A stretch of 64,000 nt of DNA from contig CAKMIX010000012.1 in the NCBI GenBank assembly GCA_927362715.1, forward strand, positions 1 to 64,000, given 5' to 3'. Shown here piece by piece: positions 6,489 through 13,956 of the stretch. The notes under the pieces were generated by a model, which saw only the letters and a program-made list of their open reading frames with translations, searched no databases and had not been told where the DNA came from. The stretch is from an uncultured Clostridia bacterium (GTDB lineage: Bacteria > Bacillota > Clostridia > Oscillospirales > Acutalibacteraceae). How positions within the stretch are numbered: position 1 is the stretch's first letter; the number at the start of each line of letters is the position of its first letter. The position numbers and the translations under genes are program-made.

Positions 6489-8246
6489 ATGAAAAAAGAA
6501 AAATGGCTGATCCTTATAGCGGTGCTGCTGCTCGTATCGGTATTCGCCGGGCTTTCGGCGTGCGGCGGGAATGAGAAGACAAGCTCGACGGTGGCGGTCA
6601 CCGACGAAAACGGCGAAGTGCTGACCGACGCGAACGGGAACCCGATCACGGCGGTGCTCCAAGGCGAGATCGTGGAGCTCACCAACGCGAACGGCGAAAA
6701 GATCTATGACGAAAACGGCGAGGTCCGGACCACCGTGATCTACGGCGAACAGCAGATCGCCGTACCCGTTACCGATGAAAACGGAAACCTTGTGTATGAC
6801 GAAGCGGGCAACCTCGTGACCACGATGGTGTCCTACACGACCACCACGGTGGGCAGCGGCGGGATCACGGGCATCCCTATCACGGACTCAAACGGCAACA
6901 TCGTCTCCTCCCCGAACGGGAACCCGCTGACCTATACCGCAACGTACACGGTCACGCCCGCCTTGCCGGGGCAGAACACGGCGAATTGGAGCTCGACCTT
7001 CGGCGGCACGGGCGGCGACGCATTCGTGGACACGGCGGCGACGCCCGACGGCGGCTTTGCGGCGCTCGTGCAGGCCAATTCCAAAGACGGCAGTATGGCG
7101 GATCTTGCGGGCGATTCCGCCACGCCTATCCCCGTTTTGATCAAATACTCCCGCCGCGGGAGGCTCGAATGGCGGCAGATCGTTTCCTCCGACAGCGGCG
7201 TGCAGGCCACGGGGCTTGCGGTGGACGAGGACGGCAATATCGCCGTCTGCGGTTTGACGCGCGCGACGAACCTCGGTTTTGCGGCGGCGGGCGACTATGA
7301 CGCGGTCGTATTCAAATTCAACGACGACGGCGAATTACAGTGGACGAGGAACTTCGGCGGCAGCCGTGCCGACGGCTTTGAGCAGATTGCCGCAGCCCCC
7401 GACGGCGGGTACGTTGCGGTCGGGTATTCGAGCTCTTCGGACGGTACCGGCGCTTCGCTGGGGCTCTCCGCCGCGCGCTCGGCGCCGATCGTCGTGAAAT
7501 TCAGTGCGGACGGCTCGATCGCTTGGCAGCGCGCCGTCGGCGCGACCGGCGACACCTTAACGAGCGTTGCGGTGGATACGGACGGCAGCGTTTATGCCGC
7601 GGGCAACTTCACGTCGTCGGGCGCGAACAGCCTGTTTACAAGCTACGGCCGTGCGGATGCAGGGCTCGTGAAGTTCTCTTCGTCCGGCGAGCAGCAGTGG
7701 GTGCAGCAGTTCGGCGGTTCGCGGGTGGACAATTTCTTAGCGGTTACGGCGGCTTCGGACGGCGGCTGCGTCGCGGTGGGGCGCTCGGCTTCACGCGACC
7801 GGACGATGTCGAAGCTTTCCAACAACGGCGGCTATGACGCCATTATGGTCAAGTACAACGCCGACGGCTCCATAGCCTGGCAAAGCGTTGTGCACGGCCT
7901 TTTGGATGACTGCTTTACCGGCGTCTGCGCGACGGAGGACGGCTACGCGCTGGCAGGGTACACGAATTCCTCCAACAGCGACTTCCGCAAGGTCGGCAAC
8001 CGCGGCGGCACGGACGCCTTTCTCGTGCGCACGGACGCATCCGGCGAGGTGCTGGAGAACACGCTGCAAAGCTACGGCGGTACACGTGACGACCGCTTTA
8101 ACGGGATCTGCGTGCTGGAAAGCGGCGAGCTCGTCGCCTGCGGCGCCACGCTTTCGACAGACGGGGACCTTGTCGGCTCTGCGCCTGCCTCCGACGGGAA
8201 AAACACGGTCGGCATGATCGCGCGCTTTGAAGCGGCGAAAGACTAA
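6489..8246 (+). CDS. Lipoprotein with TDxNG repeats and beta-propeller-like domain
   Basis: Exported lipoprotein of 585 aa: basic N-terminus, hydrophobic core and lipobox LSAC with lipidated C25. Residues about 35-150 hold at least six short repeats of the type T/YDxNGNxxT (TDENGEVL, TDANGNPI, TDENGNLV, TDSNGNIV). Residues about 165-580 form six or seven repeats of roughly 55-60 aa, with recurring FGGxxxDxF, ATPDGGF/Y and AVGYSSSxDG segments, as in SBBP/WD-like secreted beta-propellers. The role is probably ligand binding at the cell surface; no catalytic site is visible. The short N-terminal repeat also occurs in the lipoprotein at 23091-23795. First gene of a four-gene operon. Confidence 0.8.
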   Translation: MKKEKWLILIAVLLLVSVFAGLSACGGNEKTSSTVAVTDENGEVLTDANGNPITAVLQGEIVELTNANGEKIYDENGEVRTTVIYGEQQIAVPVTDENGNLVYDEAGNLVTTMVSYTTTTVGSGGITGIPITDSNGNIVSSPNGNPLTYTATYTVTPALPGQNTANWSSTFGGTGGDAFVDTAATPDGGFAALVQANSKDGSMADLAGDSATPIPVLIKYSRRGRLEWRQIVSSDSGVQATGLAVDEDGNIAVCGLTRATNLGFAAAGDYDAVVFKFNDDGELQWTRNFGGSRADGFEQIAAAPDGGYVAVGYSSSSDGTGASLGLSAARSAPIVVKFSADGSIAWQRAVGATGDTLTSVAVDTDGSVYAAGNFTSSGANSLFTSYGRADAGLVKFSSSGEQQWVQQFGGSRVDNFLAVTAASDGGCVAVGRSASRDRTMSKLSNNGGYDAIMVKYNADGSIAWQSVVHGLLDDCFTGVCATEDGYALAGYTNSSNSDFRKVGNRGGTDAFLVRTDASGEVLENTLQSYGGTRDDRFNGICVLESGELVACGATLSTDGDLVGSAPASDGKNTVGMIARFEAAKD

Positions 8247-8267
8247 ACAAAAAGGAAACGGAAAACT

Positions 8268-8996
8268 ATGACGGAAACGCAACTGCCCGGCTACCTGCCG
8301 CGGCGTCACCAGATTCTCTGGCTCGTGCTGCGCGCGGGGATCATGCTCTGGGGCATCTACGGTTTGTTTCACGGCTCGGTCGTGGAATTTTTAGAGGCGA
8401 TCTTCGCCATCCTCTTTACGCACCTGTGGGATTTCTTTCAGGTGTTCGGCGGCAGGTCGTTCATCACCCGCGTGGACTACCTGTCGGGCACGATGCTGAA
8501 TCTGTTTATTTTTGTCGGGGTGGTCGTGGGTACTACGCTCAACAACCGAACCGACTTCCACGGCTTCGACATTGTGACGCATTTTTTTGCGGGCTTCATC
8601 GCCGCGTGGTTTGCCTATGACTTTGCCGTGATCATCCAGGGACGGCACGGGCGGCTCTCGCCGGCGCTCGCGTCGCTGTTCGCGCTGTGCTTTTCGCTTG
8701 GGATCTCCGTCGGGTGGGAGATCTATGAATTCACCATGGACCGGCTTTACGGGATGCACCTGCAATGCTCCACGCCCACCTCGGAAGCGGGTCTTTTAGA
8801 CACGATGGGCGACTTTATCATTTCTGCGGCGGGCGCGCTCGCCGGCATGTTCTTGGTCGCCTTTTACAGGAACGGAAAATTCGGTAAAAATAAAAAACAG
8901 ATACGGGAACGAATCGCCCGCGAGAAGCGTGAAAACGAGATCAAGCAGCAGCTTTGGGAGGCCTATGTGCATGAGCAAGACCATCATCACAACTGA
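8268..8996 (+). CDS. Integral membrane protein, YjdF/DUF2238-like
   Basis: A 242-aa polytopic membrane protein with about five to six hydrophobic segments between residues 18 and 205 and a charged, basic C-terminal tail (KNKKQIRERIAREKRE). Polar motifs between helices include THLWDFFQ, FDIVTHFFAG, GWEIYEF and LLDTMGDFI; the WEIYEF...DTxGD pattern resembles DUF2238/YjdF proteins. Function unknown. It lies 21 bp after the lipoprotein and its 3' end overlaps degV by 26 bp. Confidence 0.7.
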   Translation: MTETQLPGYLPRRHQILWLVLRAGIMLWGIYGLFHGSVVEFLEAIFAILFTHLWDFFQVFGGRSFITRVDYLSGTMLNLFIFVGVVVGTTLNNRTDFHGFDIVTHFFAGFIAAWFAYDFAVIIQGRHGRLSPALASLFALCFSLGISVGWEIYEFTMDRLYGMHLQCSTPTSEAGLLDTMGDFIISAAGALAGMFLVAFYRNGKFGKNKKQIRERIAREKRENEIKQQLWEAYVHEQDHHHN

Positions 8997-9822
8997 CAGC
9001 CCTGCGGATGTGCCGGCAGAGCTTCGGGAGCGTTACGGGATCCATGTTATCCCGCTGCACATCACGCTCGACGACAAAAGCTATGAGGATGGCGTAAACA
9101 TCACGCCCGATGACCTCTACGCCTTTTACCGCGAAAAGGGCAGGCTGCCGAAGACGGCGGCGGTCTCGATCCCGGAATATATGGACTTTTTCGGCGCGCT
9201 GACGGCGGACGGCAGCGCGGTGGTGCACGTGGCGTTCACCTCGAAGCTTTCCGTGACGTATCACAACGCCTGCCTTGCGGCCGCGCAGTTTGAAAATGTC
9301 TATGTCGTGGACTCCAAGAGCCTCACGACGGGCATTACGCTGTTGTGCATCAAGGCGTGCGAGCTCGCCCGGGCGGGCACGGATGCGAAAACGATCGTCC
9401 ACGAGCTCGAATACAAGCGCGAAAAGGTCGTGACGAGCTTTATTCTGGACAAGCTCGAATTCCTCCACAAAGGCGGGCGCTGCTCCGGCCTTACGGCGCT
9501 CGGCGCGAACGTGCTGGGCATCAAGCCCTCCATCGTTATGCGCGACGGGGCGCTTGTCGTGGGCAAAAAGTACCGCGGCAAGCTGGAAGCGTGCCAGATG
9601 CAGTATGTGCGCGATCTTTTAAAGCAATACGAAGGGCAGATCGACACCGACCGCGCCTTTCTTTCGCACACGGCGGGCGTTTCCGACGAGCAGCTGCGTG
9701 CGCTGCAAAAGGAAGTCCACAAAACCGTGAAGTTCAAGGAATATTTCGTCTCGACCGTGGGCTGCACCATCACCACGCACTGCGGCGAATGGACGTTTAC
9801 GCTGGAATTCATGCTCAAATGA
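8971..9822 (+). CDS. DegV family protein (fatty-acid binding)
   Basis: A 283-aa cytoplasmic protein with the DegV N-terminal TTDSPADVP, the mid-domain SKLSVTYHNA and VVDSKSLTTG, and the C-terminal lobe with KGGRCSG and GIKPSI. Known members bind a fatty acid and several act as FakB subunits that present it to the FakA kinase; no fakA is in the window. The ATG at 8971 is preferred over 8929 or 8965 because GGGAGG at 8956-8961 is then 9 nt away. Confidence 0.88.
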   Translation: MSKTIITTDSPADVPAELRERYGIHVIPLHITLDDKSYEDGVNITPDDLYAFYREKGRLPKTAAVSIPEYMDFFGALTADGSAVVHVAFTSKLSVTYHNACLAAAQFENVYVVDSKSLTTGITLLCIKACELARAGTDAKTIVHELEYKREKVVTSFILDKLEFLHKGGRCSGLTALGANVLGIKPSIVMRDGALVVGKKYRGKLEACQMQYVRDLLKQYEGQIDTDRAFLSHTAGVSDEQLRALQKEVHKTVKFKEYFVSTVGCTITTHCGEWTFTLEFMLK

Positions 9823-9836
9823 TCGGAGGCGTTCGG

Positions 9837-10742
9837 ATGAAACGATGGATAGGCGCGTGCGCAGCACTCGTGCTTTTGCTCGCTTCGCTTTCGGCGTGTG
9901 GAACGGATGCGGGCGCTGAGGTGAACGGGTCGCCCGTGGGCGCGGGCGTTTGCCTGTATTTTGACGATCTGGCGCGCAGCGAGGACCCGGATGCGGATGA
10001 AGCCGCGCGCCAGGCTTCGGCAGACAAAATGCTTGCCGAGTATGTCGCGATCAACGCGGCATTCACAAGTCGGGGGCTTTCGCTTACGGTCGTGCAGAAA
10101 GCCGAAGTGTCGCAGACGGTCAACGACCTTTGGCGGCTGTTCGGCGATTACTATACGAATTTGGGCGTTACCAAGCAGGATCTTTGGAAGGTCAAAACCT
10201 CAGAAGCCTATAAGGACGCCGTTATGACCGACTATTATGCCGCCGACGGCGACGAGCCGGTGGGCGAAGCGACGCTGCAGGCGTATTTCAGCGAAAATTA
10301 TATCGCGTTCCAATCCATCACGGGCTTTTTGACCACGGTGGATGACAGCGGCAATGCGGTTGCGCTGTCGGATACGGAGCGCGCGAACATCGTTACGTCG
10401 TTTGAGAATATGGCAAGCGCGATCGCGGGCGGGTCGTCCGTTGCTGAGGAAGCAGCGAAAGCGAGCAATACCATTTCCAATACGGAGACGGTCGTGGTCT
10501 CGCGCGCGGACGAAAATTATTCCGATGCGTTTTTCGAGCACGTTTTCGCCATGGAAAACAACACAACTTCGGTCTTTACCGACGGCGACTATGTATTTCT
10601 CGTGCTGCGTGAGGACATCACCGACACGGAACGCAACCTGTTCGCCGACTATCGCACCGACTGCCTGCGGACGCTCAAGGGCGAGGAATTCGATACGGTC
10701 GTCGCCGCATGGGCGGAAAGCTATGCGGTCACACGGGTGTGA
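9837..10742 (+). CDS. Lipoprotein, SurA/PrsA-like without clear PPIase core
   Basis: A 301-aa exported lipoprotein with lipobox LSAC (C21). It has a helical N-terminal region (about 60-190) resembling the SurA/PrsA chaperone arm, and a C-terminal part (200-295) where a parvulin domain would sit but where I see no convincing PPIase signature. An extracellular folding helper is therefore an inference. The real start is the ATG at 9837 after TCGGAGG, with degV ending 14 bp before. A strong terminator follows, ending the operon. Confidence 0.7.
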   Translation: MKRWIGACAALVLLLASLSACGTDAGAEVNGSPVGAGVCLYFDDLARSEDPDADEAARQASADKMLAEYVAINAAFTSRGLSLTVVQKAEVSQTVNDLWRLFGDYYTNLGVTKQDLWKVKTSEAYKDAVMTDYYAADGDEPVGEATLQAYFSENYIAFQSITGFLTTVDDSGNAVALSDTERANIVTSFENMASAIAGGSSVAEEAAKASNTISNTETVVVSRADENYSDAFFEHVFAMENNTTSVFTDGDYVFLVLREDITDTERNLFADYRTDCLRTLKGEEFDTVVAAWAESYAVTRV

Positions 10743-10762
10743 AGCGGCGAAAGCCTAAGCAA

Positions 10763-10801
10763 AAAGCGGGTATGTGTCATCTGCGACACATACCCGCTTT
10801 T
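10763..10801 (+). terminator. Rho-independent terminator after lipoprotein operon
   Basis: Perfect 16-bp stem AAAGCGGGTATGTGTC (10763-10778) with GACACATACCCGCTTT (10785-10800), then T. Confidence 0.95.
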
Positions 10802-10807
10802 CAGCGT

Positions 10808-11156
10808 TCAGAATACAGAGGTTAGAAGTCAGACGCGGTACAGGAAAATTTCAAGACAACCAAAAGACCGCACAACTTTTCGGCGGCAAAAACAATTATA
10901 AATCTGCTTAAACTCGTAGGGGCGGGTTTCCATGCCCGCCCGCAGGAAAGTTGGATTTTGTAATTGGTTACGGCGAAAGACAGAAGCTCAGGTTTCATAA
11001 CAGACATAAAATCTTTTCTTTCCGCACTCTGCTCGGGCGGGCACGGAGACCCGCCCCTACGACTGCAAGGTTTACCTTTTCAGTTCAGCCGCAGCTTTGC
11101 ATGAAACCCGCCTGCATCGCATCTGACTTCTGATTTCTAACTTCTGACATCTGATC
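10808..11156. repeat. Composite palindromic repeat element, copy E1
   Basis: Left heptamer arm in TYAGANN orientation (10808-10834). The ~150-bp core (10914-11063) runs between GTAGGGGCGGG and CCCGCCCCTAC, each terminus being a hairpin (GGGCGGG...CCCGCCC). It is followed by the module GCCGCAGCTTTGCATGAAAC (from about 11089) and a right heptamer arm CATCTGA CTTCTGA TTTCTAA CTTCTGA CATCTGA (11117-11151). The arms are inverted relative to each other. Confidence 0.8.
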
Positions 11157-11379
11157 GGAGCCCCGCCCCTACGACTGCAAGGTTTACCTTTTCAGTTCAG
11201 CCGCAGCTTTGCATGAAACCCGCCTGCACCACATCTAATCTCTAACGTCTAACATCTAATTTCTAATATCTGACATCTGATCGGAGCCCCGCCCCTACGA
11301 CTGCGAAAATTCGATTTTTCGCGAAGCTGTGGCTTCGTACAGGCTCCCCACCGCGCATCCAGCATCCAGCATCTAAAAT
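11157..11379. repeat. Two tandem right-half copies of the repeat element
   Basis: Each half begins GAGCCCCGCCCCTACGACTGC (11158 and 11281). The first carries the same ~55-bp segment as E1 (AAGGTTTACCTTTTCAGTTC onward) and ends in seven heptamers (11234-11282). The second ends with CATCCAG CATCCAG CATCTAA AATCTAA running into the stop codon of the dehydrogenase on the minus strand. Confidence 0.7.
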
Positions 11380-12336
11380 CTAATTGACTACATGAATGGG
11401 CGTGCCTTCTGCGAACGCCGCAAAATTTTCCTGTAAGATCGACATCAGCCGCGCGCGCGTTTCATACCCCGCCCACGCGATATGCGGGGTAATGAGGCAG
11501 TTCTTCGCGTGTAAAAGCGGGTTGTCGCCGGCGGGCGGCTCCGTGGTGAGCACGTCGAGCCCCGCGCCCGCAAGCCGCCCTTCGTTCAGCGCATCGGCGA
11601 GCGCCGCCGCATCCACTACGGGACCGCGGGCGGTGTTGATCAGGTACGCCGTCGGTTTGCAGCGCGCAAGGAACGCCGCGTCCACAAGGTTTTCGGTTTT
11701 TTCATTGAGCGGGCAGTGCAGCGTGATGAAATCCGACTGCGCGGCGAGGTCTTCGAGCGTCGTCCATTGAAAATTTTTGCGCGCACTCTGGTCGGTCTCA
11801 TGCCCGGAAACGGCGAGTACATGCATATCGAACGCGGCGGCGATGTCCGCGACCTTCTGCCCGATCCCGCCGAAGCCGATGATGCCGAGCGTCTTGCCGG
11901 CGAGCTCCGCAAGCGGCGCCTTCCAGAAGCAGAAGTCCGGGCAGCGGCTCCACTCGCCCGCGTGCACCGCCTCGGAATGCAGGGCAACGCGGTTCGTAAA
12001 GGCGGTCAGGAACGCGAACACAAGCTGTGCGACCGCCCCGGTCGAATAGGCGGGGATATTGGAAACAGGGATCCCCTTTTGGCGCAGGTACGCGCCGTCC
12101 ACCACGTTGTAGCCCGTGGAAAGCAGCGCGACGAAGCGGAGATTCAGCATTTGGTCGATCTCCGTTTTCCCGAGCGGGGTCTTGTTGGTCACAACGATCT
12201 CGGCGTCGCGGGTGCGTTCGGCGATCTTTTCCTGCGGCGTGCGGTCATAGACGGTCACGTCGCCGTAGGCGGAAAGCCAATCCCAGGAGAGGTCGCCGGG
12301 GTTGGTGGTGTAGCCGTCCAAAATGACGATTTTCAT
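11380..12336 (-). CDS. D-2-hydroxyacid dehydrogenase (glycerate dehydrogenase-like)
   Basis: A 318-aa cytoplasmic NAD(P)-dependent 2-hydroxyacid dehydrogenase. It shows the Rossmann loop GFGGIGQKVA with downstream DMHVLAVSG, and the catalytic triad Arg in NTARGPVVD, Glu in DVLTTEPP and His in TPHIAWA. It resembles hydroxypyruvate reductase/glycerate dehydrogenase rather than PGDH or VanH, but the substrate is not certain. The start MKIVILDG at 12336 follows AAAGGATG; the longer upstream frame has no site. The stop TAG lies within heptamer repeat DNA (AATTAGATTTTAGATG on the minus strand). It stands alone between repeat clusters. Confidence 0.87.
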   Translation of the reverse strand: MKIVILDGYTTNPGDLSWDWLSAYGDVTVYDRTPQEKIAERTRDAEIVVTNKTPLGKTEIDQMLNLRFVALLSTGYNVVDGAYLRQKGIPVSNIPAYSTGAVAQLVFAFLTAFTNRVALHSEAVHAGEWSRCPDFCFWKAPLAELAGKTLGIIGFGGIGQKVADIAAAFDMHVLAVSGHETDQSARKNFQWTTLEDLAAQSDFITLHCPLNEKTENLVDAAFLARCKPTAYLINTARGPVVDAAALADALNEGRLAGAGLDVLTTEPPAGDNPLLHAKNCLITPHIAWAGYETRARLMSILQENFAAFAEGTPIHVVN

Positions 12337-12408
12337 AAAGCGCACATCCTTTCTTTGGTATATTGTATCATAAAATTTCATACCATAACAGCACAAAATG
12401 CGCGCGAG

Positions 12409-12522
12409 CAGCGATCAGCGTTCAGAAATCAGAGATCAGAGGGCAGAGGCGGCACAAGCCGGTTTCACGCATTGCTGCGGCTTCGCAGTAAACCGAATGT
12501 CTTATCCCGTAGGGGCGGGGCT
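12409..12522. repeat. Left-half copy of the repeat element
   Basis: Heptamer arm (ATCAGCG TTCAGAA ATCAGAG ATCAGAG GGCAGAG), then the module AAGCCGGTTTCACGCATTGC, then CCCGTAGGGGCGGGGCTCC, at which point the next copy begins. Confidence 0.6.
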
Positions 12523-12866
12523 CCGATCAGATGTCAGATGTTAGAAATCAGAAATCAGACGCGGTACAGGCGGGTTTCATGCAAAGCTGCGGCTGCTCAG
12601 AAAAAATAAAGTCTGTAGTGGTAGGGGCGGGGCTTAAGTGCCCGCCCGAGCAGAGTGCGGAAAGAAAAGATTTTATGTCTGTTATGAAACCTGAGCTTCT
12701 GTCTTTCGCCGTAACCAATTACAAAATCCAACTTTCCTGCGGGCGGGCACAGAGACCCGCCCCTACGGCTGCAAACAAATTGTTTCTGCGAAGCCGTAAC
12801 TTTGCTGAAACCCTGTCCATACCGCATCTGTCTTCTAATCTCTAATTTCTGCTTTCTGTCCGCGGG
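12523..12866. repeat. Composite palindromic repeat element, copy E2
   Basis: Left arm of TYAGANN heptamers (12523-12560), module CAGGCGGGTTTCATGCAAAG, and the core 12621-12765 in opposite orientation to E1 (its interior reads as the reverse complement of E1). Then comes a module ending in CATACCGC and right heptamers (12829-12862). The whole unit is an interrupted palindrome. Confidence 0.8.
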
Positions 12867-13095
12867 CGGGCACTTAAGCCCCGCCCCTACAAGAGGTGCT
12901 TTTTTCCTTTTCTACACAGCCGCGGTAATGCGTGAAATCCACCTGCCCCACGTCTAACATCTAATATCTAATGTCTAAAATCTAAAACGGCCGGCCGCAA
13001 GGGCTGTCCCTACGGGTTTCTGCTGATTTTCGGCTTTGCGGCAAACCGCCCCCGCTTCTGACCTCTGATTTCTAACATCTGAACTCTGTATTGAC
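12867..13095. repeat. Right-half repeat copy plus second hairpin family
   Basis: Contains GCGGGCACTTAAGCCCCGCC, the module CACAGCCGCGGTAATGCGTG, and heptamers 12953-12987. A different palindrome follows (GGCCGCAAGGGCTGTCCCTA, about 12992-13014), and then more heptamers (13056-13090) that end exactly at the -35 box of the next operon. Confidence 0.65.
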
Positions 13096-13119
13096 CTGCC
13101 CGCCGATTTGTTATAAAAT
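13091..13119 (+). promoter_or_regulatory. Sigma-A promoter of VTT-galK operon
   Basis: TTGACC (13091-13096), 17-bp spacer, TAAAAT (13114-13119), about 50 bp upstream of the first start. Repeat heptamers abut the -35 box. Confidence 0.75.
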
Positions 13120-13167
13120 ACGAATAGATTAAAATGGTATACTCTGCGGCAAAAGGAGGTGCGGCGC

Positions 13168-13929
13168 ATGGCGCGCAAACGGCTTACACGCTCGCGGCTG
13201 CTGGATTTTCTCGGCGTAACGCTTTTGGTCTTGGCAGTGGCTCTGTTCTGCGCGGCGCTGCTCTTTCAGGATCCCGATTTCCTGGCGCGCTATGACGACC
13301 TGATGCAGCGCCTTGCCGAATTCGAATATGCCGTTGCGACGCTGCCGTACCGCGGGCTTGTGGTCGTGGTGATCCTGCTTTTGTTTTTGGCAAAGGCCGT
13401 CATACCGCTGCCCATCTCCGCCGTGTGCGTCATCGCCGGTATGGCGTTCCGCACGCCCATCGCCATTCTCATCAATGCGGCAGGCTACCTTTTGCTTACT
13501 GCGATCAAATATTTCTGGGGCAAGCACCTCGGCGGCGGCCTTTTGCACAAGCTGCTTGTGCGGTATGAAAATGTCGAGCGGATCTTGAACAACGCCGACA
13601 CGCGCACCAAGGGCGTGCTGCTGTTCGGCTTTCGGCTCGTGAGCTTTCCGATCAACACCATAAGCCAGGTCTACGGCGCGATGCAGTTTGACCTGCGGCG
13701 GTATCTTGTGATCTCCATGCTCGGCTTTTTGCCGAAGCTGCTCTCCTACAGCTTCATCGGCCGCCATGTTTACGATCCGTTTTCCATGGCGTTCATTCTG
13801 CCTGTCGTGCTGCTTTTGGCGGTGTCTGGCATTTCGCTGCTCGCGGTCAACCGTGTGCTGGCGTTTTATAATGATAAAATCAAAAATAAAGAGGCCGGGA
13901 GGCCCAAAGAAAGCGGCGCCGAGCACTGA
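13168..13929 (+). CDS. TVP38/TMEM64 (VTT/DedA-like) membrane protein
   Basis: A 253-aa polytopic membrane protein with the VTT/SNARE-associated domain: hydrophobic helix at 13-34, the re-entrant region around AKAVIPLPISAVCVIAGMAF (about 75-95), and FRLVSFPINTISQVYGA with conserved Arg and Pro, typical of lipid-scramblase-like or DedA-type transporters. The substrate is not predictable. The ATG at 13168 follows AAAGGAGG; the in-frame GTG at 13159 lies inside that site. First gene of the galK operon, 27 bp ahead of galK. Confidence 0.85.
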   Translation: MARKRLTRSRLLDFLGVTLLVLAVALFCAALLFQDPDFLARYDDLMQRLAEFEYAVATLPYRGLVVVVILLLFLAKAVIPLPISAVCVIAGMAFRTPIAILINAAGYLLLTAIKYFWGKHLGGGLLHKLLVRYENVERILNNADTRTKGVLLFGFRLVSFPINTISQVYGAMQFDLRRYLVISMLGFLPKLLSYSFIGRHVYDPFSMAFILPVVLLLAVSGISLLAVNRVLAFYNDKIKNKEAGRPKESGAEH

Positions 13930-13956
13930 CGCGCCGAAAGAAAGGATGTCCCATTT

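Noticed and set aside
9345..9836. Long upstream extension of the lipoprotein frame through degV
   Set aside because: The extension overlaps the well-supported degV gene in another frame, while the ATG at 9837 has a good ribosome binding site and begins a typical lipoprotein signal.
10951..11133. Small ORF inside repeat copy E1 as an annotated gene
   Set aside because: No ribosome binding site and the start is not conserved among copies. Kept only as a low-score finding.
12523..12866. Heptamer arrays considered as a CRISPR array
   Set aside because: Units are 7 bp, directly tandem and degenerate, with no spacers of regular length and no cas genes.
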